Of a DNA stretch of 62,316 bases, positions 27,308 to 36,004 are shown one piece after another. The DNA is from Chitinophaga pinensis (lineage in GTDB: Bacteria > Bacteroidota > Bacteroidia > UKL13-3). The DNA lies in NCBI GenBank assembly GCA_945898275.1, contig CAMDHZ010000016.1, positions 1 to 62,316 on the forward strand, read 5' to 3'. The notes beneath the pieces are model-generated. The model was not told where the DNA came from. It saw only the letters and a program-made list of their open reading frames with translations, and did not search any database. The position numbers were made by a program, and so were the translations under genes. Position 1 is the first letter of the stretch. Each line of letters starts with the position of its first letter.

Positions 27308-27961
27308 TTAATATCCTCCGCCTTTTGGTGTTAAAGGTTGATGGCTTATTGGAAATAACATGAACCTCTTAAAAAACAAACTTGTTGTCCAAGTGTAATC
27401 ATTTATTGGTCCAAAACCATGAAAGTCGATTTCGGTAAACCCTTTATCCCTTACATTTTTGCATAACTCAGGATGCCTATCTGAGTTATCTAAAATTAAT
27501 ATTCCATCATCATTTAAATACTTTATTGAGGCATTAAGACATTCCTCTCTATGTTTTCCATCAATTATAATTAGGTCAAATAGTAATTTTAAACTAGATA
27601 TGGATTGCACATAATCCGCACCTTTTGACAATTCAATTTGGGCTTTTCCTTTACTTAATTTTATAACTTCAGCAAACCATTTCGGATTGTCTTCAACCCC
27701 ATAAACATTAGCACTTTTGTTTAGCCAATAGAGGGTTGACATTCCACAACCATATTCAAAAATATTTCTATCTCTATAATCAAATTGTGATAAAAAGTCA
27801 ATTGCTGGATAGGTAAACCAAGGCAATGGATTTCCATTAGCATCCACTGGTCTTTTTTCTTTTCTTGACCTTTCATGTCCATACTCAAATTCTAGGATTC
27901 TATGAGTTAAATTCAGCACCCTGCCTTTAATTCTTAGAACTTTTTTTATTGTATTTTTCAA
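27308..27961 (-). CDS. SAM-dependent class I methyltransferase
   Basis: 217 residues if translation starts at TTG 27961, next to the stop of the ABC gene. An ATG at 28063 or 28021 is in frame but lies inside that gene and would add a hydrophobic stretch not expected here. WFTYPAIDFLSQFDYRDRNI then FEYGCGMSTLYW is the SAM-binding GxG loop, VYGVEDNPKWF the acidic ribose-binding strand, and LLFDLIIIDGKHREECL the later motif. ILILDNSDRHPEL follows. It could methylate a sugar, for example as a chain-end cap recognised by the adjacent Wzt carbohydrate-binding domain, a known arrangement in other O-antigen loci; here this is inference. Confidence 0.82.
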   Translation of the reverse strand: MKNTIKKVLRIKGRVLNLTHRILEFEYGHERSRKEKRPVDANGNPLPWFTYPAIDFLSQFDYRDRNIFEYGCGMSTLYWLNKSANVYGVEDNPKWFAEVIKLSKGKAQIELSKGADYVQSISSLKLLFDLIIIDGKHREECLNASIKYLNDDGILILDNSDRHPELCKNVRDKGFTEIDFHGFGPINDYTWTTSLFFKRFMLFPISHQPLTPKGGGY

Positions 27962-27962
27962 T

Positions 27963-29180
27963 TTAATTAATAGTAAAAGGTAAATAAACAAAACCTTGTT
28001 TCTTAGGAAGTGAATTGCCATTAGGGTAATAGGATTCGCCAAAAACTTCCAAGTTAAATGCATCTTTTATCCATTCAAAGATTTCTCCTGAGGAAGACAA
28101 ATAGAAAGTACAAGGATAAATCCCAATTGGCAGTGGGAGCGTAGAAATTTTAAATGTTACCTTATTTTCTCCTTCTTTTAAAATGCAATTTTCACTGATG
28201 AGTGTGTTGTTTAGTATTGATATCCTAAACCCTTCTTGGTGGTCAATGGCAATCGAAATTTCTACACTTGTGTCTTGGGTTAGGCTCGAAAACAAAAATA
28301 ATTCAAGAAAAGTATCTTGACCCGAAACTACCATTTGTTCATTTTGTGTAAACCATCTGAATTGTGTTAGTCTTATTTTTTGATTCCCTCTTTTATCAGT
28401 TCTTTCATTTAAAGGCTTGCTTACATTGTTCTTTTGAATATAAGTATTAATTACATCTTCAGTTTTACCAAATTGCAATAATTTGCCTGATTCCAATAAC
28501 ATGCTATTATTACATAATGTAGATACAGAGTTTAGGTTATGGCTAACAAACAAGATAGTTTTTCCTTCAGATTGGCTTAGCTCTTTCATCTTGTCAAGAC
28601 ACATTTTTTGGAATTCTAAATCACCAACTGCAAGCACCTCATCTACTATTAAAATCTCGGATTGTAAATGAGCTGCAATAGAAAAGGCCAATCGTACATA
28701 CATTCCAGATGAATATCTTTTCACGGGTGTATTAATGTATGATCCAACACCTGAAAAAGAAATAATGCTATCTAAATTGGCTTTAATTTCCGCATTCTTC
28801 ATTCCAATAATGGATCCATTTAGAAATATGTTTTCTAAGCCTGTAAGTTCAGGATGAAACCCCGTGCCAACTTCCAATAAACTTGCAACTCTGCCATGTC
28901 CTTTAATTTTACCATGTGTGGGAGTTGTAATTCTGCTTATGATTTTTAACAAGGTACTTTTTCCTGCACCATTTTTTCCAATAATACCTACGCGATCTCC
29001 TTCTTCAATTTCAAAGTTGATTTGATCCAAACTTTTATGAAAATTCTTATCAATAGTTTCTTTGCTTTTCTTATTAAATAAGCTTTTAATACCGGATTCT
29101 AGCTCTTTTGCTAAACTACCACTACCAATCGAACCCTTTCGATAAATTTTACTTATGTTTTCAGCAACTAGAGCTTTCAT
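27963..29180 (-). CDS. Wzt-type polysaccharide ABC transporter ATPase with C-terminal carbohydrate-binding domain
   Basis: 405 residues. The ATPase domain (about 1-250) shows Walker A GIIGKNGAGKSTLLKII, signature YSSGMYVRLAFSIA, Walker B LIVDEVLAVGD and the switch His in LFVSHNLNSV. Residues of about 275-405 form an extra beta-sandwich (SGQDTFLELFLF, then LPIGIYPCTFYLSS), the Wzt_C-like carbohydrate-binding domain that reads the end of the finished chain in known O-antigen exporters. With the adjacent permease it would export the polysaccharide across the inner membrane. ATG at 29180 overlaps the permease stop as TAATG. Confidence 0.93.
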   Translation of the reverse strand: MKALVAENISKIYRKGSIGSGSLAKELESGIKSLFNKKSKETIDKNFHKSLDQINFEIEEGDRVGIIGKNGAGKSTLLKIISRITTPTHGKIKGHGRVASLLEVGTGFHPELTGLENIFLNGSIIGMKNAEIKANLDSIISFSGVGSYINTPVKRYSSGMYVRLAFSIAAHLQSEILIVDEVLAVGDLEFQKMCLDKMKELSQSEGKTILFVSHNLNSVSTLCNNSMLLESGKLLQFGKTEDVINTYIQKNNVSKPLNERTDKRGNQKIRLTQFRWFTQNEQMVVSGQDTFLELFLFSSLTQDTSVEISIAIDHQEGFRISILNNTLISENCILKEGENKVTFKISTLPLPIGIYPCTFYLSSSGEIFEWIKDAFNLEVFGESYYPNGNSLPKKQGFVYLPFTIN

Positions 29181-30016
29181 TAAATTGTATCTATAAAATT
29201 TTTCTCAACTTTATGAAAAAGTGTATAACCTAAAATTGGGGAAACAATAAGAAAAAAAGCACTTACCAATATGCTTGATAGTTTAATATTATTTGGAGCA
29301 CCAAAACCTATTCTAAACATATCTATGCAAACAGAAATGGGGTTCAATTCAACTATAAAACTATAAGGTGGGGGCAAACTTGAAGCTGGGTAGATAACTG
29401 TAGTAGAAAAAAGTAGCAATTGAAGTCCAAAGTTTATAATTAATGCCAAATCCCTATATCGTGTGGTTGCAGACGCAACTATTAACCCCAATCCCAATCC
29501 CAAAATTGCCATCATTAAGACACTTAAAGGTATAAATAAGAGACGCAAACCCCATTCGAATTTAATACCATTTAATGATAGCCAGAATGTGATGATCATT
29601 AATAAAATGAGTTGAAGAAAAAGTCTTATTAAAGCTGATCCAATTATCCCAATTGGAATAATAATCCTTGGGAAATAAACTTTTCCAAACAGATTCATAT
29701 TATCTCTAAACAAACTTGAAGTTTTTGTAATGCATTCTGCAAAAAATCCCCATAAAATGAAACCACTTAGATAAAATTGTGAAATCGGCATCCCATTACT
29801 ACCAAATTTGCCAAATTTACCGAACACAAGTCCAAATACTAGACTAGAAAATAAAGGTTGCATTAAAATCCAAAGCGGACCTAAAACCGTTTGTTTATAA
29901 TACGAAATAAAATCTCGTTTTATTAGCATCCATAGAAGATTCAACCTTCCAAAAAGCTCTTTAAAACTGAGTTTTATAGAGTTTCCTTTTTCATCAAATT
30001 CCCAATCACCTTTCAT
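29180..30016 (-). CDS. Wzm-type polysaccharide ABC transporter permease
   Basis: 278 residues from ATG 30016 (MKGDWEFDEKG); one extra TTG codon is open. Six hydrophobic segments, the ABC-2 family motif region WMLIKRDFISYYKQTVLGPL followed by WILMQPLFSSLVFG, and the TTRYRDLALIINFGLQLLLF segment are those of polysaccharide exporters such as Wzm/TagG. It forms the channel for the lipid-linked glycan with the Wzt protein encoded directly downstream. It follows the Wzc-type gene by only a few bases. Confidence 0.94.
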   Translation of the reverse strand: MKGDWEFDEKGNSIKLSFKELFGRLNLLWMLIKRDFISYYKQTVLGPLWILMQPLFSSLVFGLVFGKFGKFGSNGMPISQFYLSGFILWGFFAECITKTSSLFRDNMNLFGKVYFPRIIIPIGIIGSALIRLFLQLILLMIITFWLSLNGIKFEWGLRLLFIPLSVLMMAILGLGLGLIVASATTRYRDLALIINFGLQLLLFSTTVIYPASSLPPPYSFIVELNPISVCIDMFRIGFGAPNNIKLSSILVSAFFLIVSPILGYTLFHKVEKNFIDTI

Positions 30017-30019
30017 CAA

Positions 30020-32419
30020 CTAACTTCTATTAAAAATTCTACCAACTAAGGAATACCATTTTTTACTTACATCTGATTTTTCCTCCTCAAGGTATTCTCC
30101 ACCATATTTATAGCCATAACCATATCCATATCCGTAGCCATATCCATATCCATAATTGTAATTTCCATAACCTCGTTTTTGCAAACCATTGTAAATCAAA
30201 TTTATGTTTGTTATCTCTTCATTTTTATTTATTTTCTGAACCAAACTTAAAAAGTTTTTAGGTGTAAAATTATACCTAACAACATAAAGGCATATATCAG
30301 AGAATCGGCTAAGAAGTCTAGCATCCGTAACCAAACCAATAGGAGGGGAGTCAATAATTAAATAATCATATTTTGTTTTTAATTCAGATACTAAATCTGC
30401 CAATTTATCACTCATAATTAGCTCAGTAGGATTTGCTGGCACGATACCCGCTGTTATCGCTTTGAGATTATCAGAATACTTAACATCTTTTTGTATTTCA
30501 TCAAATGTTGCCTTTCCAGCAAGGTAATTCGTTATACCAGGTTCCCTTGGTGTATTTAATATAATATATACTTTGGGTTTTCTTAAATCTAGCTCTAAGA
30601 TAACAACCTTTTTACCCGTTAATGCTAAACTAGAAGCAAGGTTTACACATAAGAAACTTTTACCTTCTCCTGAAAATGATGATGTAAATAAAATTGTTTT
30701 ACCACCTTTTACATTGGCTAAGGATGCCATAATTGAAGTTCTTAATGCTCTGAACTGCTCTGCAATTACAGTCTTTTTTCCTTCGAAAATGGCTATTTGG
30801 TTTTCGCCATTATTAAAAGAAATCTCTGCTATTATTGGCGTACTTGTTCTGTTCTCTATTTCGGCTCTAAATAGCACATTTGGGTTCAAATCCTCTTTTA
30901 AAAATATAAATAGCAAAACACTTAATATACCTAATGCTATGCCTAAAATATAAACCGATGATGAAACAGGTTTGATAGGTTGGAAGCCTGCAACAGCATT
31001 TGCTAAAACGATCCCATCAGAAACAGTTGCTGCAAAGGCTAACTCTGCTTCCTCAAGCTTTTGTAACAAAAAGATATAAATATTATTTTTAATGGATTGC
31101 TGCCTTTTAAGTTCTAAAATAACTTGTCCTTTAACCGGAATGCCAGCCATTGATTTATAAAGTTTTGCATATTCATTCTCAATCTCAGCCTTCTTAATCT
31201 CAAGGTTTATTCTAATACCATTTAAACTAGTTTTTATTTCTTTTTGTAAAGTTGAAATCTTTTCTTCGATTGGTAGCGTAGTAGGAGCGTTTGAACCAAA
31301 CAATACTTCATTTTCTCTTTTCAAAATCACTAATTCTGATAAATAAGAGAGGGATTTAACTAATATAGGATCAGACACATCAGCAACAGCTAAGCTATTG
31401 ATGATTTGTTCGTTTTTGCCATTTATCTGCCTTTCAAGTTCTCTTAATATCAGAAACTTTATCTCAATTCCAGCTAATTCTTGGTTTAATATATTTGTTC
31501 TAGACTGGAAATTGTTTTCTATGTCTATTATGTTAACTCCTGCACTTCCATTTTCAACTAATTGAATTTGATTATCTAGGCTAATTAAATCCTTATTAAC
31601 AAATTCTATTCGCTTTGCTAAAAAATCAATGGTATTTCTAGCTTTTCTGTTTTTGTTTTCAATTACTGTTTTAGTATAATTTGATATAATACTATTCAAT
31701 GTTTTTTCAGCTCTGGCAGGAATTTGATCTAAGTATTTTAGGTTTATAACATTAGTTTGTTTAGAATTAGTGGAAATTTTTAAGCCTTCTAAAATCCGTT
31801 TAATAGCAGTTTTAACCGAAATTAATTGGAAGAAATATCCATCTTTTTCATTTAACTCAATGATCTTGTTCTCTAAATGAAATTTTAAAATACCAAAGGG
31901 TGTTTTAACAAAACTATCTAATGGAAAGGTTTTCCCTTCAATATTAATTTCATTAGCACCCTTTTTATGACTATAGAAAACTTTTGTATCAATGTCTGTA
32001 AGGTTTTCTGGTGTCTGACTTTCTATTGAAAGTGAGAATTGGTTGTAAGTTGGAATGTCTCTAAACTTCCCTTTAAAAAAGGTTAATCCATACAACTTTA
32101 ATTCTAAAACTACCTGACTTAATACCCTATTTGATTTAATTAATTCCACCTCATTTTCAACAATTCTATTGAGGTCCATGCTCACCATTTCTTCTAAAAA
32201 CTTGGTTTCAACACTTTCTGATTTATTATCCTTTAAAAGTATTTGCGCACTTGCATCATAAATTGGAGTTTGCATTTTTAAATAAACCCAAGAAATAATA
32301 ACTGAAAGAACTATGGCAATAGCGAAAACATTCCAATAAGGCAGGAATTTATAGATTAAAGTTGCGAGTAAACTTTCTGTTTTCTTAGATTCAAATGGAT
32401 TATTACTATTATCTAACAT
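30020..32419 (-). CDS. Wzc-type polysaccharide co-polymerase / tyrosine autokinase
   Basis: 799 residues. A cytoplasmic N-terminus leads to a first membrane helix at about 30-50 (FAIAIVLSVIISWVYL), a long periplasmic Wzz-like domain with coiled-coil segments (about 60-480), the second helix near 490-510 (YILGIALGILSVLLFIFL), and a BY-kinase domain. The kinase shows Walker A FTSSFSGEGKSFL, Walker A' VVILELDLRKPK and Walker B YLIIDSPPIG. The tail is a Gly-Tyr array of about a dozen tyrosines, the presumed autophosphorylation cluster. Family members control chain length and export together with a Wza-like protein, encoded just upstream. Confidence 0.95.
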   Translation of the reverse strand: MLDNSNNPFESKKTESLLATLIYKFLPYWNVFAIAIVLSVIISWVYLKMQTPIYDASAQILLKDNKSESVETKFLEEMVSMDLNRIVENEVELIKSNRVLSQVVLELKLYGLTFFKGKFRDIPTYNQFSLSIESQTPENLTDIDTKVFYSHKKGANEINIEGKTFPLDSFVKTPFGILKFHLENKIIELNEKDGYFFQLISVKTAIKRILEGLKISTNSKQTNVINLKYLDQIPARAEKTLNSIISNYTKTVIENKNRKARNTIDFLAKRIEFVNKDLISLDNQIQLVENGSAGVNIIDIENNFQSRTNILNQELAGIEIKFLILRELERQINGKNEQIINSLAVADVSDPILVKSLSYLSELVILKRENEVLFGSNAPTTLPIEEKISTLQKEIKTSLNGIRINLEIKKAEIENEYAKLYKSMAGIPVKGQVILELKRQQSIKNNIYIFLLQKLEEAELAFAATVSDGIVLANAVAGFQPIKPVSSSVYILGIALGILSVLLFIFLKEDLNPNVLFRAEIENRTSTPIIAEISFNNGENQIAIFEGKKTVIAEQFRALRTSIMASLANVKGGKTILFTSSFSGEGKSFLCVNLASSLALTGKKVVILELDLRKPKVYIILNTPREPGITNYLAGKATFDEIQKDVKYSDNLKAITAGIVPANPTELIMSDKLADLVSELKTKYDYLIIDSPPIGLVTDARLLSRFSDICLYVVRYNFTPKNFLSLVQKINKNEEITNINLIYNGLQKRGYGNYNYGYGYGYGYGYGYGYKYGGEYLEEEKSDVSKKWYSLVGRIFNRS
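30114..30155. repeat. Tandem CCATAT-type hexamer array coding the Gly-Tyr tail of the tyrosine kinase
   Basis: Seven consecutive hexamers of the form CCATAT, CCATAA or CCGTAG on the plus strand. On the minus strand they encode Tyr-Gly pairs. Each gain or loss of one unit by slippage stays in frame and changes the number of tyrosines by one. Confidence 0.85.
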
Positions 32420-32422
32420 GAT

Positions 32423-33166
32423 TTATCTTAAAGTAGTAACAATTATAAATAAACTAACAACACCAGTTATAAATCCTAAAATAGCTCGGCTTTGACTGGT
32501 AGTAAAGACTTTAGCCGAATTTGGTTCAATATAAATTATGTCATTTTGTTTTAAGAAATAAACTTGATTCGAAAAGGCACTTGAATCATTGATACTGAAG
32601 CGATGATACTTAAGTCCATTCTCTTCTTGTCGAATCAATAAAATATTATTTCTCTTTGCATAACCTGTGAAATCTCCAGCTAATGCAAGGGCTTCGGGTA
32701 AGGTAAGACCATTACCTTGAAAAGAAATCCTACCTGGCCTGTTTACCTCTCCTAAAATGGATATCCCCTTATTCATAACCATTATTTCAACTGCAGGGTT
32801 AGATGCTATTTGCTTATCCTTAAGCAAATTTTCAATTTCAGTTTTTAACTCTATTTCTGATTTCCCTTTAACCATAATTAATCCTACAGTAGGCAGTTGA
32901 AGAAATCCTGAATGATTAACTAAACCTCCACCTGCGTTATTAAAGTTGGTAAATATTGCCAATGTTTGTATATCAACATTTGCCAAATTTATTTTTACAA
33001 GGTCTCCAGCTGAAAAGGTAAAGGATGATTGTTTGTAGTTTAAATCAATAAAACCCTTGTCTTTAAGTTGGTTGAAGTTGCTGATTCTTTTTGAATTAAG
33101 ACATGAACCAAAAAATAAAATGAGAAAGGAACTAAATAAACAAATCGGTTTGCTAAGTAATTTCAT
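32423..33166 (-). CDS. Wza-type polysaccharide export lipoprotein
   Basis: 247 residues. The N-terminal signal peptide ends in a lipobox (LFFGSCLNS, Cys near residue 22). The polysaccharide-export domain (about 45-130; FTFSAGDLVKINLANVDIQ, GFLQLPTVGLIMVKGKSEIE) is followed by one SLBB-type domain (ISILGEVNRPGRISFQGNGL) and a C-terminal membrane helix (GFITGVVSLFIIVTTL). This is the short Bacteroidota form, shorter than the roughly 380-residue enterobacterial Wza. It would form the outer-membrane exit of the polysaccharide. It is the first gene of the export block; the 225-bp region upstream should hold its promoter, though I found no clear TAnnTTTG box there. Confidence 0.93.
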   Translation of the reverse strand: MKLLSKPICLFSSFLILFFGSCLNSKRISNFNQLKDKGFIDLNYKQSSFTFSAGDLVKINLANVDIQTLAIFTNFNNAGGGLVNHSGFLQLPTVGLIMVKGKSEIELKTEIENLLKDKQIASNPAVEIMVMNKGISILGEVNRPGRISFQGNGLTLPEALALAGDFTGYAKRNNILLIRQEENGLKYHRFSINDSSAFSNQVYFLKQNDIIYIEPNSAKVFTTSQSRAILGFITGVVSLFIIVTTLR

Positions 33167-33180
33167 AAAGCTTCGCCAAG

Positions 33181-33205
33181 TAACTCACAATGAAAGCATG
33201 AGTTA
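33181..33205. promoter_or_regulatory. Inverted repeat in the leader of the export-lipoprotein gene
   Basis: TAACTCA and TGAGTTA (7 bp arms, 11-nt spacer) end 15 bp upstream of the ATG at 33166. The rest of the 225-bp gap is AT-rich without other structure that I can see. The repeat could be an operator or an mRNA hairpin that controls the whole export block. Confidence 0.4.
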
Positions 33206-33391
33206 TGATAAAAAATAAAATAAAAATTGTGTTAAGTAGGCTGTAATTCCTTAAATATCAATAAAAAATAAGCCTTCCGCACCAAACAAATATTGAGTTT
33301 AGGTATTTGATTAAAGTTAACTTAATGCAAAGAAATTGTTACTTATCCCTATGGAATTATAAATAAAAAGAGCAAAAAAGTTTATTTCTAA

Positions 33392-34948
33392 TTATAGTAT
33401 GACCTCATCTCCGCGGTCGTTTATAAACTTGTAGTTAACCAAATGTAAAGAGGAATTAGGTTTAACTTTTATCCATTGCTTATAGGTTCTGAACCACTTC
33501 ATTCTAGGTGAATTCCAAAAACCTTCTTTTAAAAATGCTGCTAAAAAGGGATGCACTTCTATGGTAAAATTCTTAAGATGCAAATTCTCAATAAGATATT
33601 TTAAATGACTTTCTATATCGTCTGTAATACTCACACTTGAAGCAATTTCGCCACTTCCTAAACAAGTTGGGCATTTTTCATTGGTAACAACTGCCATTTC
33701 TGGCCTTACGCGTTGTCTGGTTATTTGGATCAAACCAAAAGGACTCATAGGCAAAATCTTGTGCTTTGCTCTATCTCCTTTCATCGCCTCTTTTAACTTT
33801 TCATAAACAAGCTTTCTATTTCCAGCTGTTTTTAAGTCAATTAAATCAATTACTATAATACCTCCCAAATCTCTTAATCGCAGTTGTCTAGCAATTTCTT
33901 CACATGCTTCTAAGTTTACCCTGAGAGCATTTTCTTCTTGATTGCCTCCTTTATTTGATGTGTTTCCAGAATTTACATCAATTACATGCAACGCTTCAGT
34001 ATGCTCTACTATTAGATAAGAGCCACTTAGAAAATTTACCTCTTTGCCAAAACTTGTTTTAATTTGTTTTTCAACTCCAAAGTTTTCAAATATTGGAAGT
34101 TTACCGCTGTAATGCTTAACTATACTTTCTAGTTCTGAAGATTTACTTCTTAAATAAGCTTTAATTTTATTAGCTAAAAATAAATCATTGGTATGAATTG
34201 CGGTGAAACTATCATTCACTAAATCTCTCACCAAAGTTAAAGTCCTATCATTTTCGCCAAGAACTTTTTGCGGAGGAGTAGCGCTTTTTAGTTGCTCGCA
34301 CATCTCTTGCCATTTCCCTAATAAGTCTTTTAGGTCGTTTTGAAGGTCATCGATGTTTTCTCCTTCAGCATTTGTTCTAATGATAACACCAAAATTATTT
34401 GGTCGAATGGCATTTACAGCATCCTTCAACCTTTTTCGCTCTTCTTGCTTTGCAATTTTTTTAGATATACTTACAGCATTGTCAAATGGCATTAAGACTA
34501 AGAATCTACCTGCTAAAGACAGTTCAGAAGTTAAACGAGGACCTTTATTTGAAATAGGTTCTTTGGTAATTTGAACTAATAACTGCTGACTTCTTTTTAC
34601 AACATCAGCTATTTTACCGGCCTTGTTTATATCAGGTTCTATATGTTCTTTGGTAAGGCTGTAATCTTTGGGTTGACTACTTCTAAGAATTCTGGTAAAT
34701 TTCTGCAAAGATTCGAACTGTGGACCTAAATCCAAATAATGTAAAAAGGCATCCTTGTCATGCCCTACATCAACAAAAGCGGCGTTAAGCCCGCCCATTA
34801 TTTTTCCAGCCGAACCTAAATATATATCTCCAACTTGAAAACTGCTATCTACTTTCTCATGATGTAGTTCAACAAGTTTCCTCTCCTTAAGGATGGCAAT
34901 GTCTATTCCCCCAGATGGGTTTAAATTTATGATCAATTCTTGATTCAC
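33392..34948 (-). CDS. rng: Ribonuclease E/G family protein
   Basis: 518 residues, RNase G length without the long RNase E scaffold. The S1-like region (about 35-130) contains DIYLGSAGKIMGGLNAAFVD and KDAFLHYLDLG. The catalytic core includes IDVNSGNTSN and IVIDLIDLKT with the metal-binding aspartates, LPMSPFGLIQITRQRVRP, and CPTCLGSGEI, the CPxC zinc link used for oligomerisation. It matures rRNA and initiates mRNA decay. Start is GTG at 34948; no ATG fits. A small hairpin lies 17 nt upstream. A terminator separates it from the upstream HU/TPR/small-protein operon. Confidence 0.95.
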   Translation of the reverse strand: MNQELIINLNPSGGIDIAILKERKLVELHHEKVDSSFQVGDIYLGSAGKIMGGLNAAFVDVGHDKDAFLHYLDLGPQFESLQKFTRILRSSQPKDYSLTKEHIEPDINKAGKIADVVKRSQQLLVQITKEPISNKGPRLTSELSLAGRFLVLMPFDNAVSISKKIAKQEERKRLKDAVNAIRPNNFGVIIRTNAEGENIDDLQNDLKDLLGKWQEMCEQLKSATPPQKVLGENDRTLTLVRDLVNDSFTAIHTNDLFLANKIKAYLRSKSSELESIVKHYSGKLPIFENFGVEKQIKTSFGKEVNFLSGSYLIVEHTEALHVIDVNSGNTSNKGGNQEENALRVNLEACEEIARQLRLRDLGGIIVIDLIDLKTAGNRKLVYEKLKEAMKGDRAKHKILPMSPFGLIQITRQRVRPEMAVVTNEKCPTCLGSGEIASSVSITDDIESHLKYLIENLHLKNFTIEVHPFLAAFLKEGFWNSPRMKWFRTYKQWIKVKPNSSLHLVNYKFINDRGDEVIL

Positions 34949-34964
34949 TTCAATAAAATTTTAG

Positions 34965-34980
34965 GCAACATTTATGTTGC
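34965..34980 (-). promoter_or_regulatory. Hairpin in the RNase G leader
   Basis: GCAACA-TTTA-TGTTGC, a perfect 6-bp stem with a 4-nt loop, 16 nt before the GTG start. RNase E family genes are known to be autoregulated through 5'-leader structures in some bacteria; that this one acts so is inference. Confidence 0.35.
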
Positions 34981-35020
34981 TAGTTTGGAGAGGGTAAAGG
35001 GAATAACTTTGGTTTAAATA

Positions 35021-35058
35021 CGAAAAAGAAGCGTAACTTTAAATTCGCTTCTTTTTCG
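35021..35058 (-). terminator. Terminator after the small basic protein gene
   Basis: CGAAAAAGAAGCG and CGCTTCTTTTTCG form a perfect 13-bp inverted repeat with a 12-nt loop. It begins 11 bp beyond the stop of the 29-residue gene. The stem has few G-C pairs but is long, and its minus-strand 3' arm carries no clean U-tract beyond it, so efficiency is uncertain. Confidence 0.65.
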
Positions 35059-35069
35059 ATTAATTGACA

Positions 35070-35159
35070 TTATTTTTTCTTATGTCTGTTTTTACGTAAA
35101 CGCTTCTTACGCTTGTGAGTAGCGATTTTATGACGTTTTCTTTTCTTACCACTTGGCAT
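35070..35159 (-). CDS. 29-residue AURKAIP1/COX24-domain (mS38-like) basic protein
   Basis: A 29-codon gene starting MPSGKKRKRHKIATHKRKKR and ending RLRKNRHKKK: more than half Lys, Arg or His. The pattern matches the COX24_C/AURKAIP1 motif of mitochondrial small-subunit protein mS38 and of tiny bacterial ribosomal relatives. It is probably an rRNA-binding peptide of the small subunit. It lies between the TPR gene (2 bp upstream) and a 13-bp-stem terminator, so it is the last gene of the HU operon. Too short for automatic finding at usual cut-offs, but the codons, start context and terminator placement all support it. Confidence 0.9.
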   Translation of the reverse strand: MPSGKKRKRHKIATHKRKKRLRKNRHKKK

Positions 35160-35161
35160 AA

Positions 35162-36004
35162 TTAGTTAGAATTTTTAAGGTTATTAATAGTGACTTCAAT
35201 GTTCTTTTTTGCACCCTCATCAGGTACTAACGTTTTAAACGTTTCGTATTCTCTGAGTGCCTCTTTCTTTTTACCCATTTGATTATAAGCTTCACCTAAA
35301 TAATAGTGAAACTCAGGGTTCATCGGTTGCAATTTAACCAATGTTTCAAATCTTCCTACAGCTTTATCTGCTTGGCCGCTGCGCATTGACAGCATACCTA
35401 ATGTATAATTTGCTTCTATATTGTTAGAATCTCTTTTTGTTACATCTTTCAACAATTGGACACCTTTCATAATGTCCATATCGTTTTGAATATAACATAT
35501 TGCCAAGGCATTTTTAGCTTCAATATTATTTTCGTTTAGAGCGATTACCTTTTCAAAAGCAACAATAGCCTCTTTTGTAGCATACATTTGCATGGCAGTA
35601 TCTTCGCTAGTTGCAGCAAATTCATAATATCTTAATCCTGCGTTGAACCAAGAATTTTCATCGTTAATTCGTTTCGCTAATTTAGAAAAATAATGTGCAC
35701 CGACCAACGGAAATCCTAATGAATCAAACTTTCTTGATAAATCAGACAACATAAAAAGTCTAGCTTCATTAGAATCGGCCTGAATCATAGATTCCTTTAA
35801 ACTTGCCCATAAATCTGGATTCACTGAATCCTTAATGCTAGCAACGTAAGCATCAAAATCAAATTGATAAACTACTGTTTCTGCAGGGCTCTTTACCTCG
35901 GGTAAGATTTCACTGGTAGAACTCTTAAAATTTAAATAAATAAGAATTCCTACCAGTGATAACAACACCGCTATAATAATGATTTGTGCCTTATTAAATT
36001 GCAT
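35162..36004 (-). CDS. Membrane-anchored tetratricopeptide-repeat protein
   Basis: 280 residues. One N-terminal membrane helix (about 7-26, IIIIAVLLSLVGILIYLNF) is followed by a soluble region with TPR units from about 125 to 270: NSWFNAGLRYYEFA, NNIEAKNALAICYIQN, NNIEANYTLGMLSMRSGQAD, NPEFHYYLGEAYNQMGK. TPRs form protein-binding superhelices; the partner is unknown. The ATG at 36004 overlaps the HU stop as TAATG, so it is coupled to HU and precedes the mS38-like gene. Confidence 0.88.
   Translation of the reverse strand: MQFNKAQIIIIAVLLSLVGILIYLNFKSSTSEILPEVKSPAETVVYQFDFDAYVASIKDSVNPDLWASLKESMIQADSNEARLFMLSDLSRKFDSLGFPLVGAHYFSKLAKRINDENSWFNAGLRYYEFAATSEDTAMQMYATKEAIVAFEKVIALNENNIEAKNALAICYIQNDMDIMKGVQLLKDVTKRDSNNIEANYTLGMLSMRSGQADKAVGRFETLVKLQPMNPEFHYYLGEAYNQMGKKKEALREYETFKTLVPDEGAKKNIEVTINNLKNSN

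Noticed and set aside
30883-30893. GGTTCAAATCC, similar to a tRNA T-psi-C arm
   Set aside because: It is inside the Wzc-type coding frame with no acceptor stem or anticodon arm around it; it is one of the repeated words.
34984-35011. Plus-strand TTTG and TAACTTTG, looking like a promoter toward the HU operon terminator
   Set aside because: Spacing is 16 bp, and transcription would begin about at the hairpin 35021-35058 with no gene in that direction.
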